A stretch of DNA of 5,838 nt from contig JAFAWC010000161.1 in assembly GCA_019242135.1 (NCBI GenBank), positions 1 to 5,838 on the forward strand, in the 5' to 3' direction. Below are positions 1-5,838 of the stretch, piece after piece; within the stretch, counting starts at the first letter, position 1, and the number at the start of each line of letters is the position of its first letter. Both the position numbers and the translations under genes were made by a program. Under the pieces are notes generated by a model. The model did no database searches, was not told the origin of the DNA, and saw only the letters and a list, made by a program, of their open reading frames with translations. Source of the DNA: Mycobacteriaceae bacterium. Its GTDB lineage: Bacteria > Actinomycetota > Actinomycetes > Mycobacteriales > Mycobacteriaceae.

Positions 1-3000
1 CGTTGCAGTGGCCGCCGCGACACCGGACCAGGCTAGCGGCCCCAATGGTGTGCAGCCGAAGAAGTGGCTGATCCCCGGCGTCTGGACGATGCCCACGAGG
101 ACGGCCGCGCTGCCCACCGCAGTGGCCACGACGAGCGGGCTGTGGCGCCGGGTCAGCAGTGTCTGCGCCAGCTGCGTGCTCACCAACGCGGTCAACGCCA
201 TCGTGGCCGAGCGCCGCGCGGTGCCCGGCGTGAAGCGTCCGATGGCCCAGGCCGCCGTGGCACCCGCGGCTGTGGCAGCGCCGCGGCTGACGATCTGACG
301 CGCCAGCGGTGCGTCGAGCGAGGGGACGGGCTCGGTCAGGACCGCGCGCTGGTGCGCCCGCCGTTCTGCGTCGATCTCTTCGCTGGTTCGGTCCGCGGTG
401 TCGTCGAGTTGCGGGTGCTGCGGGGTGACGGCCACCGCGAGCGCCGGAAACATATCGGTGAGCAGGTTCACCAACAGCAGTTGACGGGTTCCCACCGGCG
501 CCCGCCCGGCTCCGAACGCGGTTCCGATGATCGTGAAGACCACCTCGCCCACGTTGCCGCCGACCAGGATGGTCAGCGCGTCACGCACACCGCCCCACAT
601 CCCGCGGCCCTCGACCAACGCGTCCAGCAGCACGCCCAGGTCGTCGTCGGTCAGCACGATGTCGGCGGCACCGCGCGCCGCCGACGAGCCGCGCCCGCTG
701 ATCCCGATGCCCACATCGGCCATCCGGATCGCGGCGGCGTCGTTGACACCGTCGCCGACCATCGCGGTGACGCGCCCGCACCGCTGTAGCGCGGCCACCA
801 CCTGCACCTTTTGTTCGGGACTCACGCGGGCGAAGACCTGCACGCCCGCGACGAGGCTGGTGCATGCGTCCTCGTCGAGGGCGGCGAGTTCGGTCCCGGT
901 GACGACCTGGGCATCCGGCGGCAGGCCCAGCTGGCGCGCGATCGCTCGCGCGGTGACCGGATGATCCCCGGTGATCAGCACCACCTGGCGCTCGGCCTCC
1001 AGCAGCGCCTCGATCAGCGGCCGCGCCGACGGCCGGGCGGTATCGGCGAGCCCCACATAGCCGATCAGCTCAAGATCTCTCGCGCCGGCGTCGACACTGT
1101 CCGCGTCGAGTTCCTCGGTGATCGGCTCATCCCAGCGGCGCTGCGCCACGGCCAGCACCCGCAAGCCCTGCTCGGCCAGGGTGTGCACCAGCGATTCCGC
1201 GTGGACGCGGTCGGCATCGGGGTCGGTGAAACGGCACCGGGGCAGAATCTCTTCGGGCGCGCCCTTGAGCATCAGCGCCGGCATCGCGGCCGCGCCGATC
1301 GTGCCGATGGCGGCGGCGTAGCCGCGATTGGATTCGAAGGGCACCTCGGTCAACATCTCCCACTCCGAATCGCCTTGATTCAGCAGGGTGTTCGCCGCCG
1401 CCAGCACGGCCTCATCGGTGGCGTGCGCGTGCCCTTGGCCGTTCTGCGGCTGCGGGCATGCCCGTGCCGCGGCGCGAAGCACGGGAGCGGCCTGTGGATC
1501 CGCCCCGTCGGGGAACGGCCCGTCCGGCGGGGTCGAGGCGGGCACCGCACAAACGACGCGCAGCCGGTTCTCGGTGAGTGTGCCGGTCTTGTCGAAACAG
1601 ATGGTCTGGACGCGGCCGAGCGCCTCGATGGTGCGCGGTGTTCGGACCAGCACCCCGCGCCGCGATAGTCGGCGCGCGGCGGCAAGCTGCGCGAGGGTGG
1701 CAACCAGGGGAAGTCCCTCGGGAACGGCGGCCACCGCGATGGCAATGCCGTCGGCGACCGCCTGGCGCAGTGTGGCCCGGCGCAGCAGCGCCAAGCCGCT
1801 CACCGCCGCTCCGCCGGCAAGGGTCAGCGGAAGAACCTTGCCGGTCAATTGCCGAAGCCGGGCCTGCACCCCGGCCGATGGCCCGACCTCGGCGACCGCG
1901 GCGATCGCGCGGTGCGCGGCGGTGCCGACTCCGGTGGCGACGACAATGGCCCGGGCGTGCCCGGCGACGATGGTGCTGCCCTCGAACACCATGCTGGCCC
2001 GCTCGGGGTCGGCGACGGCGACCGGGTCCACCTGCTTGACCACCGGCATTGACTCGCCGGTCAGCAGCGACTCGTCGACCTCGAGGTCCTCGGCGCCCAA
2101 CAGGCGCGCATCCGCCGGCACCACGTCGGGAGCGGCCAGGTCGATGACGTCGCCTGGGCGCAGTGAGCTCGCGGTCACCGTCACCGTGCGTTCCGTGCGC
2201 TGCGCCGCCTGCAGCCGGCGTCGCGAACTCGCCATCACCGGCACCACGACGCGGCGCGCGAGCTGATCCTGTTCGGCGAACAGTTCGGCGGCCGCGGCTT
2301 CCGCGCGTAACCGTTGCGTGCCACCGACAACCGCGTTGACGGCCATCACGCCTGTGACCAGAAGCGCATCGACGTTGCTGCCGACGATCGCCGACGCCGC
2401 CGCGCCCACCGCCAGGATCGGGGTCAGGGGATCGGCCAGCTCGGCGCGCGTCGCGGCCGCCAGGCGTCCCACAGCACGCGCCGGGCTGCGCAGCGGCGCC
2501 AGGGCCGGCGTGTACGACAGGTCGCTGAGCAGGCGCCGCCATGCCGGCACCGTCGGCTCGACGACCAGTGGCCGCGAATCGCCGGCCAGCCGCGAGTACA
2601 CGATCTCGGGGTCCAGCGCATGCCAGGCGGTCAGCGGTTGTGGGGTGGGATCGGGCAGCCGTCGCAGTCGCGCTGCCGACACCACACCGGATGCCAACGC
2701 GATCGTGGCGGCGGCGTTGACCGGGTCAAGCCAGCGCCGCAGGTTGACCGGGCTGGGGCTGCCAGGCTCACCGGTCACCAGAATCAGCCCGGCCAGGGTG
2801 GTGCCGCCCTGCGCGAAGCGCACCCCCGCCTCGCTCGCGCGCCGCGCACCCGGCAACGCCGAAATGATCCGGACCGCCGCCGCGAGGTCGGTGCCGGTGA
2901 TGACGTCCGCTGTCCACGGCGTGGCCGCGGTCGGATCATCGAGAGCCACGCCGACGTCGGCGAGGGCCAGTGCCGCAAGCGTGTCTGTCGACGCGAAGTC

Positions 3001-4707
3001 CCGGTGCACCGCGGTGATCAACAACACCGGTCCGCGATCGGCCCGCAGCTCCCGGACCACCTGTAGCAGCGGGGTACCGGCCGGGTGGGTCGCGGCCACG
3101 CTGGCGGACAGGTCCTCGGTGCCGGCGACGTGGCGCAAGACCACGCGAGCCCCGGTGCGGTGCGCCGTTTGCAGCAGCGGGATGGCGAACGGGTCGACCT
3201 CCCATCCCACGTCGACGCTGCCCACGTGTTGGCCGTCGACGATGAGGTCGGCGTGTTCGAGGCCCTCGGCGGGCGCCACGGACGGCCGCTGCGACGGAAG
3301 CCAGCGCAGGCGCGCGCCGGTGGCGGGCAACTCGTCCGGGTCCGGGTCGGGTGCCTGTTCGCCGTGCAGCAGCGCGTCAGCGACCTCATACACCCGGTCG
3401 TCGTCCCAACCGGGTGCGGCGCCGCTCGCGTGCAACACCGCGCGGGCGTCCCCGCGCAGCGCCGCGCCGTCGATGACGATGACTTTTACCCGATCCAGCC
3501 GCCGCAGGGCACCGGGGTCGAGCACCAGTTGGCCCGCGGTGGCCAGCCCGCGACCCAATACCGCGGCGAACGCTTCCCGGCCGAGCTGCGCCGCTTTCGG
3601 CACCCCGGCCAGGATTGCGTCGGCGACCGCCTCCGAGCCGCCGCCGGCCAGCAACGCACCGGCCGCGGCGACCAACGTGCCGTTGGCGGCCTGGTCGGTG
3701 TACTGCTCGACCGGGCCGGCCGCTGCTCCCTTGGCCGCGTCGATCGCGACGTCGATCGTCGCGTCGACCACGACGTGGGAGACCTCTCCCGCGGCGGCGG
3801 GTGCCCAGCTGTGTCGCGGGGTCAATGAACCTGCCTCGGCCGACGAGATGATCGGCACCACCGGGGCCTGCGGACGGTTCGGGGAGGCAAGGTCGGGCTC
3901 CCGCTGTCGCCACTGGCGACGATGTGCCGCCGCTTCGCTGATCTGCAGGCCGCGCTGGGCCAGATCCAGCAGCGGCGTGCTCAGGGACTGCGTAAGCCCG
4001 TGCGTCAGGGCCGTCGAAGCGTTGAGCACCATGTCGGTACCGACGCGGCCCAACCAGGATTCCAGCAACGACACCACACGCGGTTGGTAGTTGATGACAG
4101 CCGCCGCTGCCTGGGCGGCGCGCGGGGCGGCGGGCAGCCGGCCGAATAACCCGGTGACCGCGGCCGCGACCGCCGCCACATCCATCGCCGCGGCGGTCAA
4201 CGGGACCAGGATCGCCAGCGGGTCACCCGGGTCGGCGAACGGCACCGTTGTCGGTTTCACCTCAGGCCCGGCCGACTCCGATTTCGCAGCCGCGACTGCC
4301 ACCGCTTCGCGCACCGTGTCCCAGATGCGCTCGTGGTCGACGGTGTCCTCATGCTCGAGCACCAGCCGCCCCAATGCGCCCTCGACATGGGCCCTGGCCA
4401 CGCCGGGGATCCGGCCCACCGTCTCCTCGACTGCCGCCACGTGCTGGTGCCAGCGGGGAAACGGCGACAATTGATCCAGATCCAGATGCGTGCGCCGTCC
4501 GGTGCGCCACGCCACCGACGGCGCGGCGTCGGCGTCGGAAGTGCTTGTCGTTCCGAGCAGCAGGCCCGTCGACTGACCGACCGAACGCGCCACTGGGCTG
4601 GTCAGCATCAGCGTCGCGCCCGCCGCGCTGTGAACCCCGGCTCGCACCGCCCGCGCCGCGCCACTGGTCATGCCACTCACTACGGTGGCCACACCCGGGA
4701 CTCTCAT
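1..4707 (-). CDS. ctpI: Giant P-type cation-transporting ATPase, CtpI-like (3' end beyond window)
   Basis: This membrane ATPase moves cations using a phospho-aspartate cycle. The frame is open for 1569 codons, from ATG 4705-4707 to the left edge. A TGA lies 6 bases upstream in frame and AAGGG sits 6 bases before the ATG, which fixes the start. Visible motifs are TGES at residues 883-886 (actuator domain), PEGLP at 996-1000 (M4), DKTGTLT with phosphorylated D1039, KGAPE at 1148-1152 (nucleotide domain), TGDHP at 1246-1250 and GDGVNDA at 1318-1324 (hinge). M5 and M6 lie near 1380-1427, with further helices to the edge. Residues about 77-685 form a second, degenerate ATPase module. The last visible residues are in a final hydrophobic helix, so probably only a few tens of residues are missing. 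Mycobacterial CtpI and CtpH share this unusually large size. I favour CtpI because the visible part already exceeds the length I remember for CtpH (about 1540); the paralogue choice is moderate, the family assignment near certain. Confidence 0.95.
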   Translation of the reverse strand, partial: MRVPGVATVVSGMTSGAARAVRAGVHSAAGATLMLTSPVARSVGQSTGLLLGTTSTSDADAAPSVAWRTGRRTHLDLDQLSPFPRWHQHVAAVEETVGRIPGVARAHVEGALGRLVLEHEDTVDHERIWDTVREAVAVAAAKSESAGPEVKPTTVPFADPGDPLAILVPLTAAAMDVAAVAAAVTGLFGRLPAAPRAAQAAAAVINYQPRVVSLLESWLGRVGTDMVLNASTALTHGLTQSLSTPLLDLAQRGLQISEAAAHRRQWRQREPDLASPNRPQAPVVPIISSAEAGSLTPRHSWAPAAAGEVSHVVVDATIDVAIDAAKGAAAGPVEQYTDQAANGTLVAAAGALLAGGGSEAVADAILAGVPKAAQLGREAFAAVLGRGLATAGQLVLDPGALRRLDRVKVIVIDGAALRGDARAVLHASGAAPGWDDDRVYEVADALLHGEQAPDPDPDELPATGARLRWLPSQRPSVAPAEGLEHADLIVDGQHVGSVDVGWEVDPFAIPLLQTAHRTGARVVLRHVAGTEDLSASVAATHPAGTPLLQVVRELRADRGPVLLITAVHRDFASTDTLAALALADVGVALDDPTAATPWTADVITGTDLAAAVRIISALPGARRASEAGVRFAQGGTTLAGLILVTGEPGSPSPVNLRRWLDPVNAAATIALASGVVSAARLRRLPDPTPQPLTAWHALDPEIVYSRLAGDSRPLVVEPTVPAWRRLLSDLSYTPALAPLRSPARAVGRLAAATRAELADPLTPILAVGAAASAIVGSNVDALLVTGVMAVNAVVGGTQRLRAEAAAAELFAEQDQLARRVVVPVMASSRRRLQAAQRTERTVTVTASSLRPGDVIDLAAPDVVPADARLLGAEDLEVDESLLTGESMPVVKQVDPVAVADPERASMVFEGSTIVAGHARAIVVATGVGTAAHRAIAAVAEVGPSAGVQARLRQLTGKVLPLTLAGGAAVSGLALLRRATLRQAVADGIAIAVAAVPEGLPLVATLAQLAAARRLSRRGVLVRTPRTIEALGRVQTICFDKTGTLTENRLRVVCAVPASTPPDGPFPDGADPQAAPVLRAAARACPQPQNGQGHAHATDEAVLAAANTLLNQGDSEWEMLTEVPFESNRGYAAAIGTIGAAAMPALMLKGAPEEILPRCRFTDPDADRVHAESLVHTLAEQGLRVLAVAQRRWDEPITEELDADSVDAGARDLELIGYVGLADTARPSARPLIEALLEAERQVVLITGDHPVTARAIARQLGLPPDAQVVTGTELAALDEDACTSLVAGVQVFARVSPEQKVQVVAALQRCGRVTAMVGDGVNDAAAIRMADVGIGISGRGSSAARGAADIVLTDDDLGVLLDALVEGRGMWGGVRDALTILVGGNVGEVVFTIIGTAFGAGRAPVGTRQLLLVNLLTDMFPALAVAVTPQHPQLDDTADRTSEEIDAERRAHQRAVLTEPVPSLDAPLARQIVSRGAATAAGATAAWAIGRFTPGTARRSATMALTALVSTQLAQTLLTRRHSPLVVATAVGSAAVLVGIVQTPGISHFFGCTPLGPLAWSGVAAATAT
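2653..4479 (-). other. Degenerate P1B-type ATPase module inside the CtpI-like protein (residues ~77-685)
   Basis: Read in order, this stretch follows the plan of a heavy-metal ATPase. Residues 77-135 have an HMA-like pattern (IPGVARAHVEGALGRLVLEH) without a CxxC pair. Hydrophobic segments lie near 164-188 and 342-356. The segment at 371-412 (AAQLGREAFAA, then ALRRLDRVKVIVID) matches the approach to the phosphorylation site, but DKTGT has become DGAAL at D413. The hinge context ALADVGVAL is kept at 581-589, while GDGxND directly before it has become FASTDT at 571-576. A final hydrophobic segment at 661-679 (ALASGVVSAARLRR) matches the C-terminal helix of P1B pumps. No TGE loop and no CPC motif are present. 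The spacing from D413 to D584 is 171 residues against 292 in the active half, so the nucleotide domain is much reduced. The homology call rests on reading by eye. Confidence 0.75.
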
Positions 4708-4790
4708 TTCTCACCCTTCATCAACAAAACGTGCGGCCGCATTCCGCCGAGACTGGTGTATCCGATCAACGGTGAATCTGACCGTGGCAC
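4704..4790 (-). CDS. Short leader ORF overlapping the ctpI start (ATGA)
   Basis: A minus-strand frame ends in TGA at 4704-4706, sharing ATGA with the ctpI start codon at 4705-4707. The first possible start after the preceding in-frame stop (TAA 4794-4796) is GTG 4788-4790, giving 28 residues. An internal ATG at 4740-4742 gives a 12-residue peptide, MRPHVLLMKGEK. Neither start has a convincing ribosome binding site; GGCGG lies one base before the ATG, too close to be ideal. A four-base ATGA overlap is typical of translationally coupled genes in actinobacteria, so this could be a leader peptide. It could equally be a chance frame or the old tail of the 78-residue ORF upstream, which is in the same frame. 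I do not recognise the peptide. Confidence 0.35.
   Translation of the reverse strand: MPRSDSPLIGYTSLGGMRPHVLLMKGEK
4714..4719 (-). promoter_or_regulatory. Ribosome binding site of the CtpI-like gene
   Basis: On the minus strand the sequence reads GAAGGG followed by TGAGAA and then the ATG at 4705-4707. The purine core is six bases from the start codon, a good Shine-Dalgarno spacing. It lies inside the short leader ORF that ends on the ctpI start. Confidence 0.7.
4732..4741. repeat. 10-bp perfect palindrome in the ctpI leader
   Basis: TGCGGCCGCA is a perfect inverted repeat with no spacer, centred about 30 bases before the ctpI ATG. It could be a regulator half-site pair, but the core is a common GC palindrome and may be chance. 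It overlaps the ATG of the 12-residue leader reading. Confidence 0.25.
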
Positions 4791-4793
4791 TGG

Positions 4794-5030
4794 TTAGCGC
4801 CGGGTCCGGACGTCAAACGTGATCGCGAGCGCATCCAGCGCGTCCTTCACCTGGTGACCATCGTGCCTTAGCCCAGCCGATGAATTCCAGCGACGATCGG
4901 TCTGCCAGTGACCACGCGCAGTCTGGACGCGCAGCCGAGAACCATCCAGGCCAATCACCGCGCTCTGGCAGCCAATTGCCAGGGTTTCGCCGTGCGTCCC
5001 GTGGGTAATGCAAGTCGCATGTCCCGGCAC
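4794..5030 (-). CDS. Possible small hypothetical protein (78 aa) upstream of ctpI
   Basis: This ORF starts at GTG 5028-5030, the first codon after an in-frame TAG at 5031-5033. GGAG (complement of 5039-5042) is spaced eight bases from it. It ends at TAA 4794-4796, 86 bases before ctpI on the same strand. The protein has an alternating, strand-like stretch (TLAIGCQSAVIGLDGSRLRV) and an amphipathic helix (HQVKDALDALAITF) before a basic end (RTRR), which looks more protein-like than a random shadow. It has no signal peptide or membrane segment. About 70% of its third positions are G/C, lower than ctpI, which weakens the case. From memory, M. tuberculosis has a small hypothetical gene (Rv0108c) directly upstream of ctpI on the same strand; I cannot confirm homology. 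Its first 12 bases overlap the divergent plus-strand gene, so one of the two starts may be wrong. Confidence 0.42.
   Translation of the reverse strand: MPGHATCITHGTHGETLAIGCQSAVIGLDGSRLRVQTARGHWQTDRRWNSSAGLRHDGHQVKDALDALAITFDVRTRR
5006..5011 (+). promoter_or_regulatory. Candidate -10 element for a leaderless transcript of the 5019 gene
   Basis: TAATGC lies seven bases before the ATG at 5019, the spacing expected if transcription starts on the A of the start codon. The ATG has no good Shine-Dalgarno sequence, and leaderless genes are common in mycobacteria. The last base departs from the usual TANNNT pattern, and no -35 box is evident at 16-18 bases. Confidence 0.28.
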
Positions 5031-5690
5031 CTACCCGACTCCGATTTTCACTCCGAGCCGACGCAAGCTGCACGGTACAACGAGGCCTATAGCGAGGAGC
5101 AGCCTTACTACGGCGAGGCGACCCAGATGGCGCCCTATGGCAACGCGACCGAAGCGGCGCCCTACGGCGGCGCGACGCAAGCGGCGCCCTACGGAAGCGC
5201 ACCAGAAGCGGCGGGTTACGGCACCGCGCCGCAAACGGCGCCTCCGCAGCAGCCAACGCCCTGGTATCGCACCACCCCCGCCCTGGTTGCACTTTGCGCG
5301 CTTCTGGTGATCGTTCTCGCGTTCGCGATATTTGGTCTGGTGAAGCTCGCTTCCGGGTCATCGCCGTCCGGACCCGCCACCGCACCACCGCCGGGCACCT
5401 CAGCGCCGGGCGCCCCGCAGCCGGCAGCTCCGGGCAGACACCACGACAACAACAACCGGGGGAACAACACCGCACCCGGCTCGCCCGGCACGGACAGTGG
5501 GACCCCGCCGGGTGCCACGGACACGGGCACCCCGGCCGCCCCCAGCACCGACGCCGGCACCCCCGCCCCGAGCACTGGCACCGGCACGCCCGCACCGTCC
5601 AGCGCCGCGCCGTCGACCGTCACCCAGACGGTGACTCCGTCCCAACAGGCGCCGTTCCTGCCGCATCTCCCAGGCCTGGGCGGGCAGTGA
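5019..5690 (+). CDS. Single-pass membrane protein with repeat-rich, proline-rich flanks (223 aa), function unknown
   Basis: I do not recognise this protein. It starts MSRHLPDSDF and has three parts. Residues 1-81 are hydrophilic and rich in Tyr, Ala and Pro, with five 9-residue APYG-type units at 33-77. Residues 88-108 are one strong transmembrane helix (ALVALCALLVIVLAFAIFGL), preceded by WYR and followed by K109. Residues 112-223 are a Pro/Thr/Ser/Gly/Ala-rich tail with a polar HHDNNNRGNN patch, GTP-type repeats at 159-195 and a TVTQTVTPS stretch. There is no N-terminal signal peptide or lipobox. N-in, tail-out topology is likely by analogy with other mycobacterial proteins of this build, but the charges flanking the helix do not settle it. 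The frame runs back to GTG 4908; I prefer ATG 5019 because composition becomes repeat-like only after it and 4908 has no ribosome binding site. It is transcribed divergently from the ATPase. Confidence 0.82.
   Translation: MSRHLPDSDFHSEPTQAARYNEAYSEEQPYYGEATQMAPYGNATEAAPYGGATQAAPYGSAPEAAGYGTAPQTAPPQQPTPWYRTTPALVALCALLVIVLAFAIFGLVKLASGSSPSGPATAPPPGTSAPGAPQPAAPGRHHDNNNRGNNTAPGSPGTDSGTPPGATDTGTPAAPSTDAGTPAPSTGTGTPAPSSAAPSTVTQTVTPSQQAPFLPHLPGLGGQ
5115..5249 (+). repeat. Five tandem 27-bp units encoding 9-residue APYG repeats
   Basis: The units begin at 5115, 5142, 5169, 5196 and 5223 and encode EATQMAPYG, NATEAAPYG, GATQAAPYG, SAPEAAGYG and TAPQTAPPQ. The first three are closest and the last two are progressively degenerate. 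A diverged extra unit, EPTQAARYN, lies upstream at residues 13-21 of the protein. The in-frame period of 27 bp means copy number could vary between strains without breaking the frame. Confidence 0.9.
5493..5603 (+). repeat. Four GTP-type 9-10 residue repeats in the protein tail
   Basis: The encoded units are DSGTPPGAT, DTGTPAAPST, DAGTPAPST and GTGTPAPSS (residues 159-195), beginning at 5493, 5520, 5550 and 5577. They make a flexible, Thr/Pro-rich stretch on the far side of the transmembrane helix from the APYG repeats. Confidence 0.8.
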
Positions 5691-5718
5691 TCCCGACGGG
5701 CCCTGCTCGGTGAACCGG

Positions 5719-5756
5719 TCTCCGACGAGGAATTCTGCACCGTTGTCCGTCGGGGG
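5719..5756. terminator. Weak hairpin between convergent gene ends
   Basis: CCGACG at 5722-5727 pairs with CGTCGG at 5748-5753, extendable to about nine pairs with two wobbles (5719-5721 with 5754-5756). The loop is 20 bases and no T-run follows on either strand. It lies 28 bases after the stop of the plus-strand membrane protein gene, which is the only support for a terminator role. The 148 bases after that stop hold nothing else clear except the possible gene tail at the right edge. Confidence 0.22.
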
Positions 5757-5776
5757 GTTGAGGTCCTTGTGAACGG

Positions 5777-5838
5777 TTACCGCGCGTAGCGGGCGCCGGC
5801 CGACTGGCAGTCAACGTCTTTCGGCATCCGCTGTGACG
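5777..5838 (-). CDS. Possible C-terminal tail of a gene entering from the right edge
   Basis: A minus-strand frame is open from the right edge and ends in TAA at 5777-5779, giving 19 visible codons ending MPKDVDCQSAGARYAR. Sixteen of the 19 codons end in G or C, which fits a real gene in this genome, and the position is convergent with the membrane protein gene. The fragment is too short to assign a family, and other frames here are also open for similar lengths. Confidence 0.35.
   Translation of the reverse strand, partial: SQRMPKDVDCQSAGARYAR

Noticed and set aside
1411..1440. GHAHATDEA (residues 1092-1100) as a metal-binding histidine motif.
   Set aside because: The position is in the nucleotide-binding domain, where P-type pumps normally have a similar H/DPTExA segment, so the histidines need no metal role.
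1412..2542. A 376-codon minus-strand frame overlapping ctpI in another phase.
   Set aside because: It is Arg/Gly-rich and lacks motifs, and the ctpI frame holds TGES, PEGLP and DKTGT in the same bases.
2318..4090. A 590-codon open frame on the plus strand opposite ctpI.
   Set aside because: Its product is Ser/Arg/Ala/Pro-rich with no recognisable domain, while the opposite strand carries clear ATPase sequence throughout. Long antisense frames are expected in DNA with this G/C bias.
4908..5018. A 37-residue N-terminal extension of the membrane protein from GTG 4908.
   Set aside because: It has no ribosome binding site, about 30% A/T at third positions, and no link to the repeat pattern that follows; ATG 5019 is the better start, though not proven.
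4813..5595. A 260-codon minus-strand frame opposite the repeat-rich membrane protein.
   Set aside because: It is Arg/Cys-rich and appears only as the antisense of the repeats; the plus frame has a clean helix and regular in-frame repeats.
5755..5785. TTGAGG / TTGTGA boxes as a promoter near the right edge.
   Set aside because: No matching -10 element is found at 16-18 bases for either box.
5620..5814. A 64-codon minus-strand frame at the right end.
   Set aside because: It is Arg/Pro-rich and runs into the antisense of the membrane protein's tail; the 5777-5838 frame has better codon use.

Overview
The window is GC-rich DNA with strong G/C bias at third codon positions. It almost certainly comes from an actinobacterium, most likely a Mycobacterium. 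The main reason is that four-fifths of it (1-4707, minus strand) is one uninterrupted reading frame for a giant P-type cation ATPase of the mycobacterial CtpI/CtpH kind, open at the left edge. I checked all 1569 visible codons in this frame and found no stop or frameshift.

Layout. 1-4707 (minus): ctpI-like ATPase, missing only its extreme C-terminus. The protein reads as two P-type ATPases in series. Residues about 77-685 look like a complete but catalytically dead heavy-metal (P1B) pump. Residues about 715-1569 are a fully motif-conserved pump whose membrane ion site resembles that of P2 calcium pumps. 4704-4790 (minus): a 12-28 codon leader ORF whose TGA overlaps the ctpI ATG as ATGA, with the ctpI ribosome binding site inside it. 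4794-5030 (minus): a possible 78-residue hypothetical gene in the same frame as the leader ORF. 5019-5690 (plus): a single-pass membrane protein with a 9-residue repeat tract on each side of its transmembrane helix, divergent from ctpI. 5691-5838: a short convergent intergenic stretch with a weak hairpin, then possibly the C-terminal tail of a minus-strand gene entering from the right.

How it fits together. The ATPase is the only gene with a recognisable activity. The small minus-strand ORFs sit where a leader gene of its operon would be, and the ATGA overlap suggests translational coupling. The repeat-rich membrane protein is divergently oriented; nothing in the sequence links its function to the pump. 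No mobile element, CRISPR array, tRNA or rRNA was seen. The most notable content is the fused dead-plus-live architecture of the pump and the small-ORF arrangement in front of it, not an obviously new multi-gene system.
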